This document shows, piece by piece, positions 37,143 to 46,572 of a DNA stretch of 64,000 bases. Position 1 is the stretch's first letter. The number at the start of each line of letters is the position of its first letter. A program made the translations under genes and the position numbers. The DNA is from Longimicrobiales bacterium (GTDB taxonomy: Bacteria; Gemmatimonadota; Gemmatimonadetes; Longimicrobiales; Gaopeijiaceae), in NCBI GenBank assembly GCA_958295645.1, contig OY282361.1, positions 1,702,501-1,766,500 on the forward strand, read 5' to 3'. A model generated the notes under the pieces. The model made no database searches. It saw only the letters and a list, made by a program, of their open reading frames with translations, and was not told the origin of the DNA.

Positions 37143-37252
37143 GTCGTGGGCGTCCGGCGTCCCAGCCGAGCGGGCGCCGACCAAGCCGGCCGCCCCCTTG
37201 TCCGCAAACGAAGCGCCTCGGGAAAATCCAAGACCTCCGGAGAAATGACCAC

Positions 37253-38758
37253 GTGAACAACTTCGCCCTACGCACCCCCCTGTCCGCCGCCAAACCTTCG
37301 GCGGCGCGGTTCTCCTCCTTCGCCTTGGCGGTCGCCGCCTTGGCCGCCCTGCCGCCCCTTTCGCCGGCCGCCGCCCAGAACGGGCACGACGCCGTCGCAG
37401 CCCACGTGGAGGCGGGAGCCGACCGCTACGCCGGAATCGCCCAGCAGATATGGGACTGGGCGGAGGTCGGGTACCAGGAGACGCAGAGCAGCGCGTTGTT
37501 GCGCGACGCCTTGGCGGAGGCCGGGTTCGAGATCGAGGAAGGCGTGGCCGGGATGCCTACGGCGTTCGTGGCGAGCTGGGGATCGGGGTCGCCGGTGATC
37601 GGCATCTTGGCGGAGTACGACGCTCTGCCGGGGATCACGCAGGACCGGGCGCCGGAGCGTGCGCCGCGGCCGGAGATGGGGGCGGGGCACGCCTGCGGGC
37701 ACCACTTGTTCGGTGCGGGGTCGGTGGCCGCGGCGCTGGCGGTCAAGGCGTGGCTGGAGGAGTCGGGGACGCCGGGCACGGTGCGCCTCTACGGAACGCC
37801 CGCCGAAGAAGGGGGCGCGGGCAAGGTGTACATGGTGCGCGGCGGGCTCTTCGCGGACGTGGACGCCGTGCTCCATTGGCATCCGGGCGACTCGAACGAG
37901 GCCAGTCCTTCGTCGTCGCTGGCCAACAAGTCGGCCAAGTTCAGGTTCTACGGGGTCTCGGCCCACGCCGCGGGGGCGCCCGAGCAGGGACGCTCGTCGC
38001 TGGACGGGGTCGAGGCCATGAACCACATGGTCAACCTCATGCGCGAGCACGTGCCGCAGGAGACGCGCATCCACTACGTGATCACGGCCGGCGGACACGC
38101 GCCCAACGTGATCCCGGACTTCGCCGAAGCCTTCTACTACGTGCGCAACCCGGACCCGGAGATGGTCAAGTCGCTGTTCGAGCGCGTGGTGAAGGCGGCC
38201 GAGGGCGCGGCCATGGGAACGGGCACGCGCATGGAGTACGAAGTGATTCACGGCCTGTTCGCGATGATGCCGAACGAGACGCTGCAGCGCCGGGCGCAGG
38301 CCAACCTGGAGCGCGTGGGCGGCGTGGTCTACGACGAGGACGAACGGGCGTTCGCCGAAGCCGTACGCACGACCCTGCGGGAGGACGCACCGCCGGTCGA
38401 AGCCGCCGCCGAAGTCGAGCCGTACATGCCGCGGCCCGGCGGCGGCTCCACGGACGTGGCCGACGTCAGCTGGGTCGTGCCCACGGTGGGAATGAGCGCC
38501 GCCACCTGGGTGCCGGGCACCCCGGCGCACTCTTGGCAGGCCATCGCCGCGGGCGGGACGTCCATCGGGAACAAGGGGATGATCGTCGCGGCCAAGACGC
38601 TGGCCATGACCGCGGTGGACCTCTTCTCCGACCCGGCGCTGCTCGAGGCCGCCGCCGCCGAGCATCTCGAGCGCGTAGGCCCGGACTTCGAATACGTGTC
38701 GCTGGTGGGCGACCGCGACCCGCCGCTGGACTACCGCAAGCCGCCCCAGGGCAACTAG
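37253..38758 (+). CDS. Secreted M20-family amidohydrolase (AbgB-like)
   Basis: About 501 residues with a Sec signal peptide (residues 1-43, FALAVAALAALPPLSPAAAQ). Zinc ligands: GAGHACGHHLFGAG, the catalytic Glu pair in GTPAEEGGAGK, His in VLHWHPGD, and a C-terminal His in PGTPAHSWQ. The dimerisation domain has GVSAHAAGAPEQGRSS. The pattern is that of p-aminobenzoyl-glutamate/indole-acetyl-amino-acid hydrolase relatives, probably cleaving N-acyl amino acids or peptides in the periplasm. GTG at 37253 begins the signal peptide; GGAG lies 12 bases upstream. Confidence 0.85.
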   Translation: MNNFALRTPLSAAKPSAARFSSFALAVAALAALPPLSPAAAQNGHDAVAAHVEAGADRYAGIAQQIWDWAEVGYQETQSSALLRDALAEAGFEIEEGVAGMPTAFVASWGSGSPVIGILAEYDALPGITQDRAPERAPRPEMGAGHACGHHLFGAGSVAAALAVKAWLEESGTPGTVRLYGTPAEEGGAGKVYMVRGGLFADVDAVLHWHPGDSNEASPSSSLANKSAKFRFYGVSAHAAGAPEQGRSSLDGVEAMNHMVNLMREHVPQETRIHYVITAGGHAPNVIPDFAEAFYYVRNPDPEMVKSLFERVVKAAEGAAMGTGTRMEYEVIHGLFAMMPNETLQRRAQANLERVGGVVYDEDERAFAEAVRTTLREDAPPVEAAAEVEPYMPRPGGGSTDVADVSWVVPTVGMSAATWVPGTPAHSWQAIAAGGTSIGNKGMIVAAKTLAMTAVDLFSDPALLEAAAAEHLERVGPDFEYVSLVGDRDPPLDYRKPPQGN

Positions 38759-38789
38759 AAGCCTCCGGCCAAGCTCCGTCCGCCCCGCC

Positions 38790-41366
38790 CTACCCGCATT
38801 CCGAGAAGCCGCACACGTAGCACTTCTTGCAGCCCTCCTCGAAAGCCAGCTGGCTGGAGCCGCAAGCCGGACACGCGCCCAACGCGGCGTCGGTGTGGTC
38901 CACGTACTGCGCCCGCGGCTTGGCCACGGCGGGCGCGCTGCCGGAGGCCGGAGCCGGCGAGACCGAGATCGGCAACTCTTCCTGCACGCCTTCCTTCTCC
39001 GCGAGGTAGCGCTCGATGGCCTGCGCGACGGCATCGGGGGCGGACAGCACCTTCTGCACGCCTACGCCGACCGCGCGATCGCAGGAGATGCCGCGCAGCT
39101 GGTCGCGCACGGCCGTGATGGACACGCCGGAGCGCAACGCGAGCGAAGCCAGCCGACCGATCGCCTCCGAGTCCGCCATGGCCGCCCCTCCGGCCTTGCC
39201 CAGCGTGCAGAACACCTCGAACGGCCTCCCCGCGGCGTCTTCGTTGACGGTCACGTAGAGGTCGCCCAGGGGGGATTTCATCTTCATGGTCCGGCCCTTG
39301 AGCACCGCCGGGCGCACCCGCTTGCTGCGACCCGCGCCGGCCTTCGAGTCCTGGCGGCCCAACGCGGCATTGGCTTGCTCCAACTCGCCCTCCAGCTTGT
39401 GACCGTACGCCCGGGCATCGGCCAGCTGGAGCTTGGCGTCCGCCAGCAGCCCCTCGACTTCCGCAGTCCGGAGCCGCCAGGCCTCGGCGTCTTGGCCTTC
39501 CAACCTGCTCTTCGCCACTTCGTCCGCCGACTCCTCCCGGCCGGTCTTGCCTGTCGAGAGCACTTGCATCGGCCGCGAGCCGTCGCGGTAGACGGTCACG
39601 CCCTTGCAGCCCGACTCGAAGGCCCTCTCGTATATCTTGCGGACGTCGTCGCGTGTCGCGTCGTGAGCGAAGTTGGTGGTCTTGGAGATCGCCGAGTCCA
39701 CGTGCTCCTGGAAGGCCGCCTGCATCCGCACGTGCCATTCCGGCGTGATGTCGTGCGAGGTGCGGAAGACTTCCTGAACGGCATCCGGCACTTCGTCGAA
39801 GTGGGCGTGGCCTTCCTCGGCGATCCGCGTCATCAGCTCCTCGGAGTGCCAGCCGTCGGCCTTGGCCGCGGCCACGAAGTCCGGGTTCACGTCCGGCATC
39901 ATGACGCCTGCTTGGTTCCTCATGAACGCCACGGCGAACAGAGGCTCGATCCCGCCGCTGCACCCGGCGATGATGGAAATGGTCCCGGTGGGCGCCACGG
40001 TCGTCAGGTTGCAGTTGCGGAGCCGCCGGAAGGGCCGGATCCGATCCCCGTCGCGGTTGCGGGCGCAGCTCTCGTCCGGCCCCCAAATGGACTCCTCCCA
40101 GGCCGGGAACGCCCCGCGCGTCTCGGCCAAGCTCTCGGAGGCCGCCATCGATTCCTCTTCGACGAAGGCCATCACCGTGCGCGCCAAGCCGACGCCCGCT
40201 TCGGAGTCGTAGCGCACGCCCAGGCGCACCAGGAGATCGGCCCAGCCCATGACGCCCAGCCCCACCCGGCGAATCTGCTGCGCCAGCCGGCTGATGTCTT
40301 CCAGCGGATAGCGGTTGGCGTCGATGACGTTGTCCAGGAAATGGACCGACAGGTGCGTGGCTTGGCGGAGTTCGTCCCAGTCGATGCCGTCGGCCGGGTC
40401 GTCGAAGCGGCCCGCCTTGGCGAAGGCACCCACGTTGATGCTGCCCAGATTGCACACGTCGTAGGCCAGCAGGGGCTGCTCGCCGCAGGGATTGGTGGCC
40501 TCGTAGGCGCCCAGCCGCGGCACCGGATTGAAGTCGTTCGCCCGGTCGATGAAGAAGACGCCCGGCTCGCCCGTCAGCCAGGCGCCGTCCACGATCATGT
40601 CGAAGATCTCGCGGGCGTTCTCGCGTCCGGCGACCCCGTGGTCGCGCGGACTGACCAGGTCGTATTCGGTCCCGGCGCGGACGGCTTCCATGAAGGCGTC
40701 CGTGACGGCCACCGAGATGTTGAAGTTGGTCACCTGGGAGGTGTCGTTCTTGCAGCGGATGAACTCGCGAATGTCGGGATGGTCCACCCTCAGGATGCCC
40801 ATGTTCGCCCCGCGCCGCGTGCCGCCCTGCTTCACGACCTCGGTGGAGGCGTCGTAGAGCTTCATGAACGAGACGGGCCCGGAGGCCACCCCCATCGTCG
40901 AGCGCACCGGGTCGCCGGTGGGGCGCAGGCGCGAGAAGGAAAAGCCCGTGCCCCCGCCCGACTGGTGCACGAGCGCCATGGCTCGGAGCGTGTCGTAGAT
41001 GCCGCTGCGGTCGTTCGACAGCGCGTCCTCCACGGGCAGCACGAAGCATGCCGACAGCTGCCCCAGGGGGCGGCCCGCGTTCATCAGCGTCGGGGAGTTG
41101 GGCTCGAACCGGCCGGTCGTCATGAGGTCGTAGAAGCTGCGCGCGAGTTCCTCGGCGGCGGCCTCGGAGCTCCCGTGCTTGCGGTCCTCCTCGGCGACGA
41201 CTCTGGCCACCCGCCAGAACATGGTCTCCGGTTCCTCGGTCGGTTCGCCGGACTCGTCCTTCTTCAGGTACCGGCGGGCCAGCACCACGCGCGCGTTGGC
41301 GGAGAGGTCGGCGGCGGGGAGATCGGGAGGAACGTGGTCGTCGAAGACCGGGGCGAGCGGGGGCAT
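38790..41366 (-). CDS. nrdJ: Adenosylcobalamin-dependent ribonucleotide reductase (class II)
   Basis: Makes deoxyribonucleotides; about 858 residues. Catalytic-site ATNPCGEQPLLAYDVCNLGSI, the N-terminal Cys in LGQLSACFVLPVED, SGGGTGFSFSRLRP and APTGTISIIAGCSGGIEP identify a NrdJ. After the barrel (about residue 610) comes a coiled-coil linker (EVEGLLADAKLQLADARAY), a conserved domain from about 660, and the tail CPACGSSQLAFEEGC with CYVCGFSECG, whose Cys pairs re-reduce the active site. It does not need oxygen or an NrdB subunit. No cobalamin riboswitch is obvious in the 224 bases upstream. Confidence 0.95.
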   Translation of the reverse strand: MPPLAPVFDDHVPPDLPAADLSANARVVLARRYLKKDESGEPTEEPETMFWRVARVVAEEDRKHGSSEAAAEELARSFYDLMTTGRFEPNSPTLMNAGRPLGQLSACFVLPVEDALSNDRSGIYDTLRAMALVHQSGGGTGFSFSRLRPTGDPVRSTMGVASGPVSFMKLYDASTEVVKQGGTRRGANMGILRVDHPDIREFIRCKNDTSQVTNFNISVAVTDAFMEAVRAGTEYDLVSPRDHGVAGRENAREIFDMIVDGAWLTGEPGVFFIDRANDFNPVPRLGAYEATNPCGEQPLLAYDVCNLGSINVGAFAKAGRFDDPADGIDWDELRQATHLSVHFLDNVIDANRYPLEDISRLAQQIRRVGLGVMGWADLLVRLGVRYDSEAGVGLARTVMAFVEEESMAASESLAETRGAFPAWEESIWGPDESCARNRDGDRIRPFRRLRNCNLTTVAPTGTISIIAGCSGGIEPLFAVAFMRNQAGVMMPDVNPDFVAAAKADGWHSEELMTRIAEEGHAHFDEVPDAVQEVFRTSHDITPEWHVRMQAAFQEHVDSAISKTTNFAHDATRDDVRKIYERAFESGCKGVTVYRDGSRPMQVLSTGKTGREESADEVAKSRLEGQDAEAWRLRTAEVEGLLADAKLQLADARAYGHKLEGELEQANAALGRQDSKAGAGRSKRVRPAVLKGRTMKMKSPLGDLYVTVNEDAAGRPFEVFCTLGKAGGAAMADSEAIGRLASLALRSGVSITAVRDQLRGISCDRAVGVGVQKVLSAPDAVAQAIERYLAEKEGVQEELPISVSPAPASGSAPAVAKPRAQYVDHTDAALGACPACGSSQLAFEEGCKKCYVCGFSECG

Positions 41367-41590
41367 GACGGGCCTCTGGGGGATGAATGACTGCCTGGCT
41401 TGAGCGACGGCTGTTACGGCGCCCGAGGAGGTCCCGCGCCGCCGGCGGAGGATTCCGGGGGGCGGCAAGCGCGGCGACGGCGACGGCGGACTCGGTTCGA
41501 GTCCATTGCGAACGGATGCCCCATATGTTGTGTCCTGCCCTTGATCATGCAACTGCTGGTAGTGGCGCCGCAAAGGTAATACAAAATGCT
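41367..41590. promoter_or_regulatory. Upstream region of nrdJ
   Basis: 224 bases with an AT-richer part at 41515-41590. On the minus strand TTGCAT and ACATAT are separated by 18 bases and could be a promoter; the overlapping ACACAACATATGGGG resembles half of an NrdR box. Both are weak matches. The rest is GC-rich without visible features. Confidence 0.3.
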
Positions 41591-44500
41591 CTAGAAGGCA
41601 TTGCCGAGGCGGACGTAGAAGCGGGAACCACCGCCGCGCAGGGCCGCCGCCCAGCCGGTGCGGACGGTCAGCTTGACGGCGTAGAAGGGGAGGACGAGCG
41701 CCGACAGCTCGGCGCCGGCGCTGGCGAGGGCAGGAAGCCGCGGGTTGTCGAAGCCCGGCTGGCCCAGAACCGGCCCCCAGGCGTTGCCCGCGTCGAAGAA
41801 GAGCGCGCCGTGCACCCGGTCGTAGAAGAGCGGGAAGGCGCCGACTCCCCGGTCCACCTGAAGCAGCGGGAACCGGTACTCGGCGGAGGCCGTCCAGGCG
41901 ACACGGCCGAAGCGGCGTCCTTCGGCGTAGCCCCTCGCGGGGAAGAGGAGGGGCGAGCCGGGGAGCCCGTATCCCGCCACCGACCACGACTCGCCCGCCG
42001 CGCCGCCCACGTCGAAGTGGTACTGATCGGCGCCCGGCCCTGAGGCGTATCCCGCGGAGGCGCGCAGGGCGAAGACGTGATTGCCGAACCCGGGCCAGCG
42101 GACGGCCTTGTAGCCCGCGACCTGGGCGAGCGCCTCGTTGAACGAACCGTCTTCCCCCGCGGCGCCGGTCGGCGCGGCCGTCCTCTCGCGGCGAATCCGG
42201 CCGGCCAGGGAGATCGAGAGGCCGTCCTCCCTCGAGATCGAGAACGGCCGCCGCCGGACGTTGGACGCCCAGAGTCCCGCGCGCGCCTCGGCGTAAGTCC
42301 GCCGGGGCCGGGAGAGCGTCGCCAGCTTCGAGGCGTCCCGGCCCTCCAGATCGAGCAGCATGAAGTCCTCCCGGACGAGGCCCGCCCGCGCGGTCAGAAC
42401 CACGTTGTTCACGAGGCCGCGGCGCACCCAGGACGAAGAGAGCATCGCGCGGCGTTCCCTGGACAGGAGCAGGAACTCCACGACGGAGCCGTCGGAGCGT
42501 TCGGCCGCCAGCGTGCGGGAGCGGGCGTCGTAGTCCTGCGAGGCCGACAGGCCGAAGACCGGGTTGCCGAGCCCCGCGTACTGGTACCCGAAGGCGCCCG
42601 TGAAGCGCCGGTCGAGCGACAGCATCGCAGCCGCCGAGAAGGCGTGCCTGCCGACCAGGTCGCGGCCTTGGGTGCGCAACCCGAGCGAGAGCTTGACGGC
42701 GTCGTGGCGGTCGCCGGCGCGGTCAAGGGCGGTCTGGGACATCTGGACCTGCGGAACCCAGTAGTGCGGGCGAAGCGTGCGCAGGGCGCGGTACTTGCCG
42801 GGCTGGGCGGGCGAGGCGCCGGGGTCGGCGGCGGGGGCAGGCGGGTCGGCGGCGGTGGCAGGCGGGTTAGCGGCGCGGGGGACGGCGGAGGGCGGGGCGG
42901 ACGGCGTCGGGCCGGAGGGGGCTTCTGCGGCGAAGCGCGGGCTAGTCGGCTGGGGATCGAACCAGCGCTCCGGCGAGAAGGGGATGCGGCGGATGCTCCA
43001 CCCGTTCGCGTGGTAGGAGGAGTAGTAGAGCCACCGCCCGGAGGGGTCCACGGAGGGATGGGCGGCCCCGCCCAGGACGTTGGTGACCTGGCGGATTTCG
43101 GGTTGGCCCGCGCCGTTCGGCGGCGCCAGGGCCACGAAGACGTTGGGGATGCCGGTTCGGTCGGACGACCAGACGACGCCCGACCCGTCGGGAAGCCAGT
43201 ACGGCGCCGTATCGACGGCCCGGTCGACGGTGACCGCGACGGACAGCGCGCCGTCCGCGTTCAGCACGACGATGTCCATCATCCCGGGCGCCGTCCAGCG
43301 CGCGGCCGCGATGCGCTGGCCGTCCGGCGACCAGCGCGGGTAGGCCCAGTGGCGCCCGGCGGCCGGAGCGGCAAGTTCGGTCAGGCGGCCGGTCGCCAAG
43401 TCCACGAGCGCCAGGCTGTTCGTGCCGCCGCCCTCCTGCACCGCCACCGCGCGCCGTCCGTCGGGCGACACGTCGGCGTAGGCGAGCCTGAGGCCGTCGG
43501 TCAGCCGCTCCACCGATCCGTCCATGTCCAGTTGGTACAGATCGCTGTAGAGGCGGTGCGCCCCGGCGAACTCGAGGTCCTGAAAGACCAAGCTGCCGTC
43601 CGAGCGCCAGGACAGCGAACCGCTCGGCCGGTTGACGTGGTGCAGCGTGCGGGCGTTCGCGCCGTCCGGATCCGCGATCACGATGCGGGGATCGTCCACC
43701 CCGTCGTCGGCGAGAAACGCCACCATGGCGCCGTCCGGCGAGACCACGGCTTGGCGCGCGACCCGGCCCGCGTCCTCCACGACCTCGCCCTCGGTGACCG
43801 GCGCCCATTCGGCCGCCCGCTCCGCGACCGCCCTCTGGCGCCGCGAGACCACCTCGCGCCACTCGTCCCAGCTCTCCGAGAGCGGGACGCCGAACGCCGA
43901 CCGGCCGGCCGCGCCCAGGCGATAGGGAATCGCTTGGCCCGCGACCGAACGCGCCAAGTCGCCCAGGGCCGCCTCGCCGCGGCTGTCGGCCATGTGGTGC
44001 AGGTAGCGGGCGCCGTACACGTAAGGGCGGTGGCCGCCCGGCCAGACCGGCGAGTCCCCCGACGTCTGGTCCAGCGGGCTCAGCGCGTCCTCCAGCACGG
44101 CTGCCCGCAACACCATTTCCTGCCAGGTTCCGCGGGTCCGCCCGGCGCCGGCGATCTCGGATTCGTAGTACGTGGCCAAGCCCTCCGAAACCCACGTCGG
44201 CGCGGCCGCCGACGGAAAGACCGGCCAGCCCACCGGCATCCGCCCGAACACCGCCCGGGCCGTCTTGGCCAGCAGGTTCGCCATCTCGAAATGGAACGTG
44301 TGGACCAGCTCGTGCGTGATCACCAACTCGAGCCAGTCGTCGAAATAGGAGAGGCTGCCGCCGTCCATGGGAGGGCGCGCGAAGACGGTGATCTGGTTGT
44401 ACGGGGCGGGCGAAGCGTAGCCGTTCGAGATGTCGGCGTGGTCGGTCAGCAGCAGTTGGATGCGGCCCCCGGGCGGCGCGGCGAAGCGTTCGGCGATCCG

Positions 44501-44704
44501 GCCGTGCGCCCGTTCGGCGATTGCGGCGGCCTTGCGGGCCAGGGAAGCCAGCGCCTCGGGGTAGGTGACGTCGAAGTGGGCGGTCCGGAGCTGGCGCCAG
44601 TTCTCGTCCGGGGGCGGCGCCTGGGCTTCGGCCGAACGGAGGGAAGCGAGCAGCAAGCAGGCCGCCGCCAGGAACGCGGGCAGGACGGGGAAGCGGCGGC
44701 GCAT
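41591..44704 (-). CDS. Peptidase MA / TolB-propeller / outer-membrane barrel fusion
   Basis: About 1037 residues with a signal peptide (FLAAACLLLASLRSAEA). Residues 30-280 are a gluzincin-like protease: HELVHTFHFEMA gives HExxH and WVSEGLATYYES the third ligand. From about 290 to 600 come TolB/PD40 blades (VSPDGAMVAFLADDG, WSPDGQRIAAARW, VDPSGRWLYYSSY). A Pro/Ala linker (about 610-660) precedes an aromatic, alternating-strand region ending in FYVRLGNAF, a terminal Phe typical of outer-membrane barrels. The protein probably sits in the outer membrane with enzyme and propeller in the periplasm or outside. ATG 44818, overlapping the upstream stop, is an alternative start. Confidence 0.78.
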   Translation of the reverse strand: MRRRFPVLPAFLAAACLLLASLRSAEAQAPPPDENWRQLRTAHFDVTYPEALASLARKAAAIAERAHGRIAERFAAPPGGRIQLLLTDHADISNGYASPAPYNQITVFARPPMDGGSLSYFDDWLELVITHELVHTFHFEMANLLAKTARAVFGRMPVGWPVFPSAAAPTWVSEGLATYYESEIAGAGRTRGTWQEMVLRAAVLEDALSPLDQTSGDSPVWPGGHRPYVYGARYLHHMADSRGEAALGDLARSVAGQAIPYRLGAAGRSAFGVPLSESWDEWREVVSRRQRAVAERAAEWAPVTEGEVVEDAGRVARQAVVSPDGAMVAFLADDGVDDPRIVIADPDGANARTLHHVNRPSGSLSWRSDGSLVFQDLEFAGAHRLYSDLYQLDMDGSVERLTDGLRLAYADVSPDGRRAVAVQEGGGTNSLALVDLATGRLTELAAPAAGRHWAYPRWSPDGQRIAAARWTAPGMMDIVVLNADGALSVAVTVDRAVDTAPYWLPDGSGVVWSSDRTGIPNVFVALAPPNGAGQPEIRQVTNVLGGAAHPSVDPSGRWLYYSSYHANGWSIRRIPFSPERWFDPQPTSPRFAAEAPSGPTPSAPPSAVPRAANPPATAADPPAPAADPGASPAQPGKYRALRTLRPHYWVPQVQMSQTALDRAGDRHDAVKLSLGLRTQGRDLVGRHAFSAAAMLSLDRRFTGAFGYQYAGLGNPVFGLSASQDYDARSRTLAAERSDGSVVEFLLLSRERRAMLSSSWVRRGLVNNVVLTARAGLVREDFMLLDLEGRDASKLATLSRPRRTYAEARAGLWASNVRRRPFSISREDGLSISLAGRIRRERTAAPTGAAGEDGSFNEALAQVAGYKAVRWPGFGNHVFALRASAGYASGPGADQYHFDVGGAAGESWSVAGYGLPGSPLLFPARGYAEGRRFGRVAWTASAEYRFPLLQVDRGVGAFPLFYDRVHGALFFDAGNAWGPVLGQPGFDNPRLPALASAGAELSALVLPFYAVKLTVRTGWAAALRGGGSRFYVRLGNAF

Positions 44705-44728
44705 GGCCCCGCAATGGCCTCGGCGAGG

Positions 44729-44791
44729 CCGGAGAGGGTTGCGGAGAGACCGGAGAGGGTTGCGGCGAAGCCGGAGAGGGTCGCGGCTCAC
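44729..44791. repeat. 21-base tandem repeat, three copies, at the barrel gene start
   Basis: Units at 44729-44749, 44750-44770 and 44771-44791 (CCGGAGAGGGTTGCGG core). They lie between the ATGA-coupled start at 44818 and the signal-peptide ATG at 44704, and in the longer frame encode RDPLRLR, RNPLRSL and RNPLRPR. Confidence 0.75.
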
Positions 44792-44814
44792 GGGGTGCGA
44801 CCAGGGCCGGCGGG

Positions 44815-46572
44815 TCATGGCTTCTGCCTCGCCTTGGCGCGCGATACGGCGGGCACGTTGGGAGATCGAACCACCGACAGATCCGCGAACGCCGCCGCGT
44901 CGGCCTCGTCGGAAGCATCGGGGTCGCACGGCGCAATCGACTCTGCGGGCGGGCTGTCGGGATCGAGAGTGCGCGGCTCGGTGATCTGCAGCAACTGGGC
45001 CAACCGCCCGCCCACGTTGAACGACACGAGCCAGCAGAAGCGGTCGCCGTTGCGTTGCAGCACCGGCGCCACGTAGATGTCGGTCACTCCGTCCGGGGCA
45101 AAGGCGACGAACTTGGCGTTCAGGCTGTCGCTTCGCGAAAAGAAGTCGCGCTCGTCTCTGGAGAACGGAAAACCGACGGACGGGAGGCCGCTGTAGAGGT
45201 GGAAGACTCTCGGCTTTCTGCTGAAGACGACGGCCTCTTCCGGCAAGAACTCGCCGGCCCAAGCCGCCATGGCGACCACGACGGTTCCCTGGGGCGACAG
45301 GCAGGCCACGGGCACGCTCGTTGCCGCGCATTCCTCGCGGAAGAACGCGGCCGCCACCGAGTTCCGATACGCGGACCACGACAAAGGCACGGCGACCGCC
45401 GCCGCGCCCGCGGCAAGCGCGAGCTCCGGCCGGACGCGGAACCGGCGCGCCAGGGCCGCCAACGCCCCGGCCGAGTAGTGCAACATCACCGGAAACAGCG
45501 GCAGGGCATACCGGTCTCCTCCCCATACGGCCGGCCACACCACCAGGAGCCCGGCGTAGAGCGGGAAGAAGAACTCGGCCACGCCGGCGCCCTTGCGAAT
45601 CTGCCGGACCCATCCAATGCAGACCAGCGCCGCGAGCGCCGACCCTCCGGCGACGGCCCAGGCGCCGCCCCAGCCAGCGAGACCTGTGGCGACGTAGTCC
45701 GTGGTGTAGTTCCAGACGTTTTCCGCAATGCGCTCGACGAAGTCCACCGCGCCGACGGTCCCCAAGCTGGGATCGTACGGGGAGACCAGCCAGAACTCGG
45801 AACCGTAGGAGCCTGTCGTCGGATCCCTCGACAGCCAGAGCGCGGCAAGCGCCAGGAAGCCGGCGACGAACCCTGCCAAGGCCTTCCAGCGGTTGGCCGC
45901 CCCGAGCCAGAGGACCGCGGCCACGACCAGGGGCAGACCCGCCGCGCGGGTGAAGTAAGCGACCACCGCGAGCGCGAGCCCGGCGGCGAGGGTCCAGGGC
46001 CGAGGTTGGGCGGCGGGAACAGCATCGCTGGGTTGCGGGGCGGCCGGGGCCGCGGCGGCCCGGTTCGGCGTCAGCAGCCAGAGGCCGGCCAGCGTCAAGG
46101 CGGCGAAGAGAGGATCGGCGAGCACCCAAGAGGACCCGTACAAGGCGGTCGGCGACAGTCCGTAGAGGAGCGCCACGGCCGCCGCCGCGCCTGTGCCGCG
46201 CAACCGTCGCACCCACAGGAAGCAGAAGGCCGCGGAGAGCCCCGTGAGCAGAATCGACAGCGTCTTGAACGCCGTCCAGGTCTCGGCGCCCGCCCGCATC
46301 ATGGCCGCGAGCGCCAACGGGTAGGCTGGAGGGTACTTCGCGTGCGGCGGAGCGCCGGGCGTCCAGGTCTCCGCGTACTCGCCGTCGTACGCCATCGAGG
46401 CGCCCAACGAGAGGTATGCGGCGTTGTCTCCGCCCGAGTGCATGCTCGGCAAGGCCGCCATGTAGGCCACGGCCAGCACCGTGGCCGTCGTCGCGGCCAG
46501 GGCGGCGGCGGAGCGGCCCGAGCGCGGCCGGCTCGCTGACGGCGGGCCCGAACCCGACGGGCTCCTGCTCAC
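44815..46572 (-). CDS. GT-C-like polytopic membrane protein (glycosyltransferase family 39-like)
   Basis: 585 residues with about 10-12 membrane helices and a soluble C-terminal domain from about residue 420. The first periplasmic loop has SGGDNAAYLSLG, where GT-C enzymes keep an acidic residue, and KYPPAYPLALA resembles the ArnT/PMT family. It may transfer sugars from polyprenyl phosphate donors to cell-envelope acceptors. The GTG start overlaps the murQ stop, and its own stop overlaps a possible start of the next gene. The assignment rests on topology and the first-loop motif. Confidence 0.6.
   Translation of the reverse strand: MSRSPSGSGPPSASRPRSGRSAAALAATTATVLAVAYMAALPSMHSGGDNAAYLSLGASMAYDGEYAETWTPGAPPHAKYPPAYPLALAAMMRAGAETWTAFKTLSILLTGLSAAFCFLWVRRLRGTGAAAAVALLYGLSPTALYGSSWVLADPLFAALTLAGLWLLTPNRAAAAPAAPQPSDAVPAAQPRPWTLAAGLALAVVAYFTRAAGLPLVVAAVLWLGAANRWKALAGFVAGFLALAALWLSRDPTTGSYGSEFWLVSPYDPSLGTVGAVDFVERIAENVWNYTTDYVATGLAGWGGAWAVAGGSALAALVCIGWVRQIRKGAGVAEFFFPLYAGLLVVWPAVWGGDRYALPLFPVMLHYSAGALAALARRFRVRPELALAAGAAAVAVPLSWSAYRNSVAAAFFREECAATSVPVACLSPQGTVVVAMAAWAGEFLPEEAVVFSRKPRVFHLYSGLPSVGFPFSRDERDFFSRSDSLNAKFVAFAPDGVTDIYVAPVLQRNGDRFCWLVSFNVGGRLAQLLQITEPRTLDPDSPPAESIAPCDPDASDEADAAAFADLSVVRSPNVPAVSRAKARQKP

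Noticed and set aside
41485-41502. GGTTCGAGTCC resembling a tRNA T-arm
   Set aside because: No matching acceptor, D-arm or anticodon arm surrounds it.
41367-41590. Cobalamin riboswitch upstream of nrdJ
   Set aside because: No B12-box-like conserved core or supporting stems were found.
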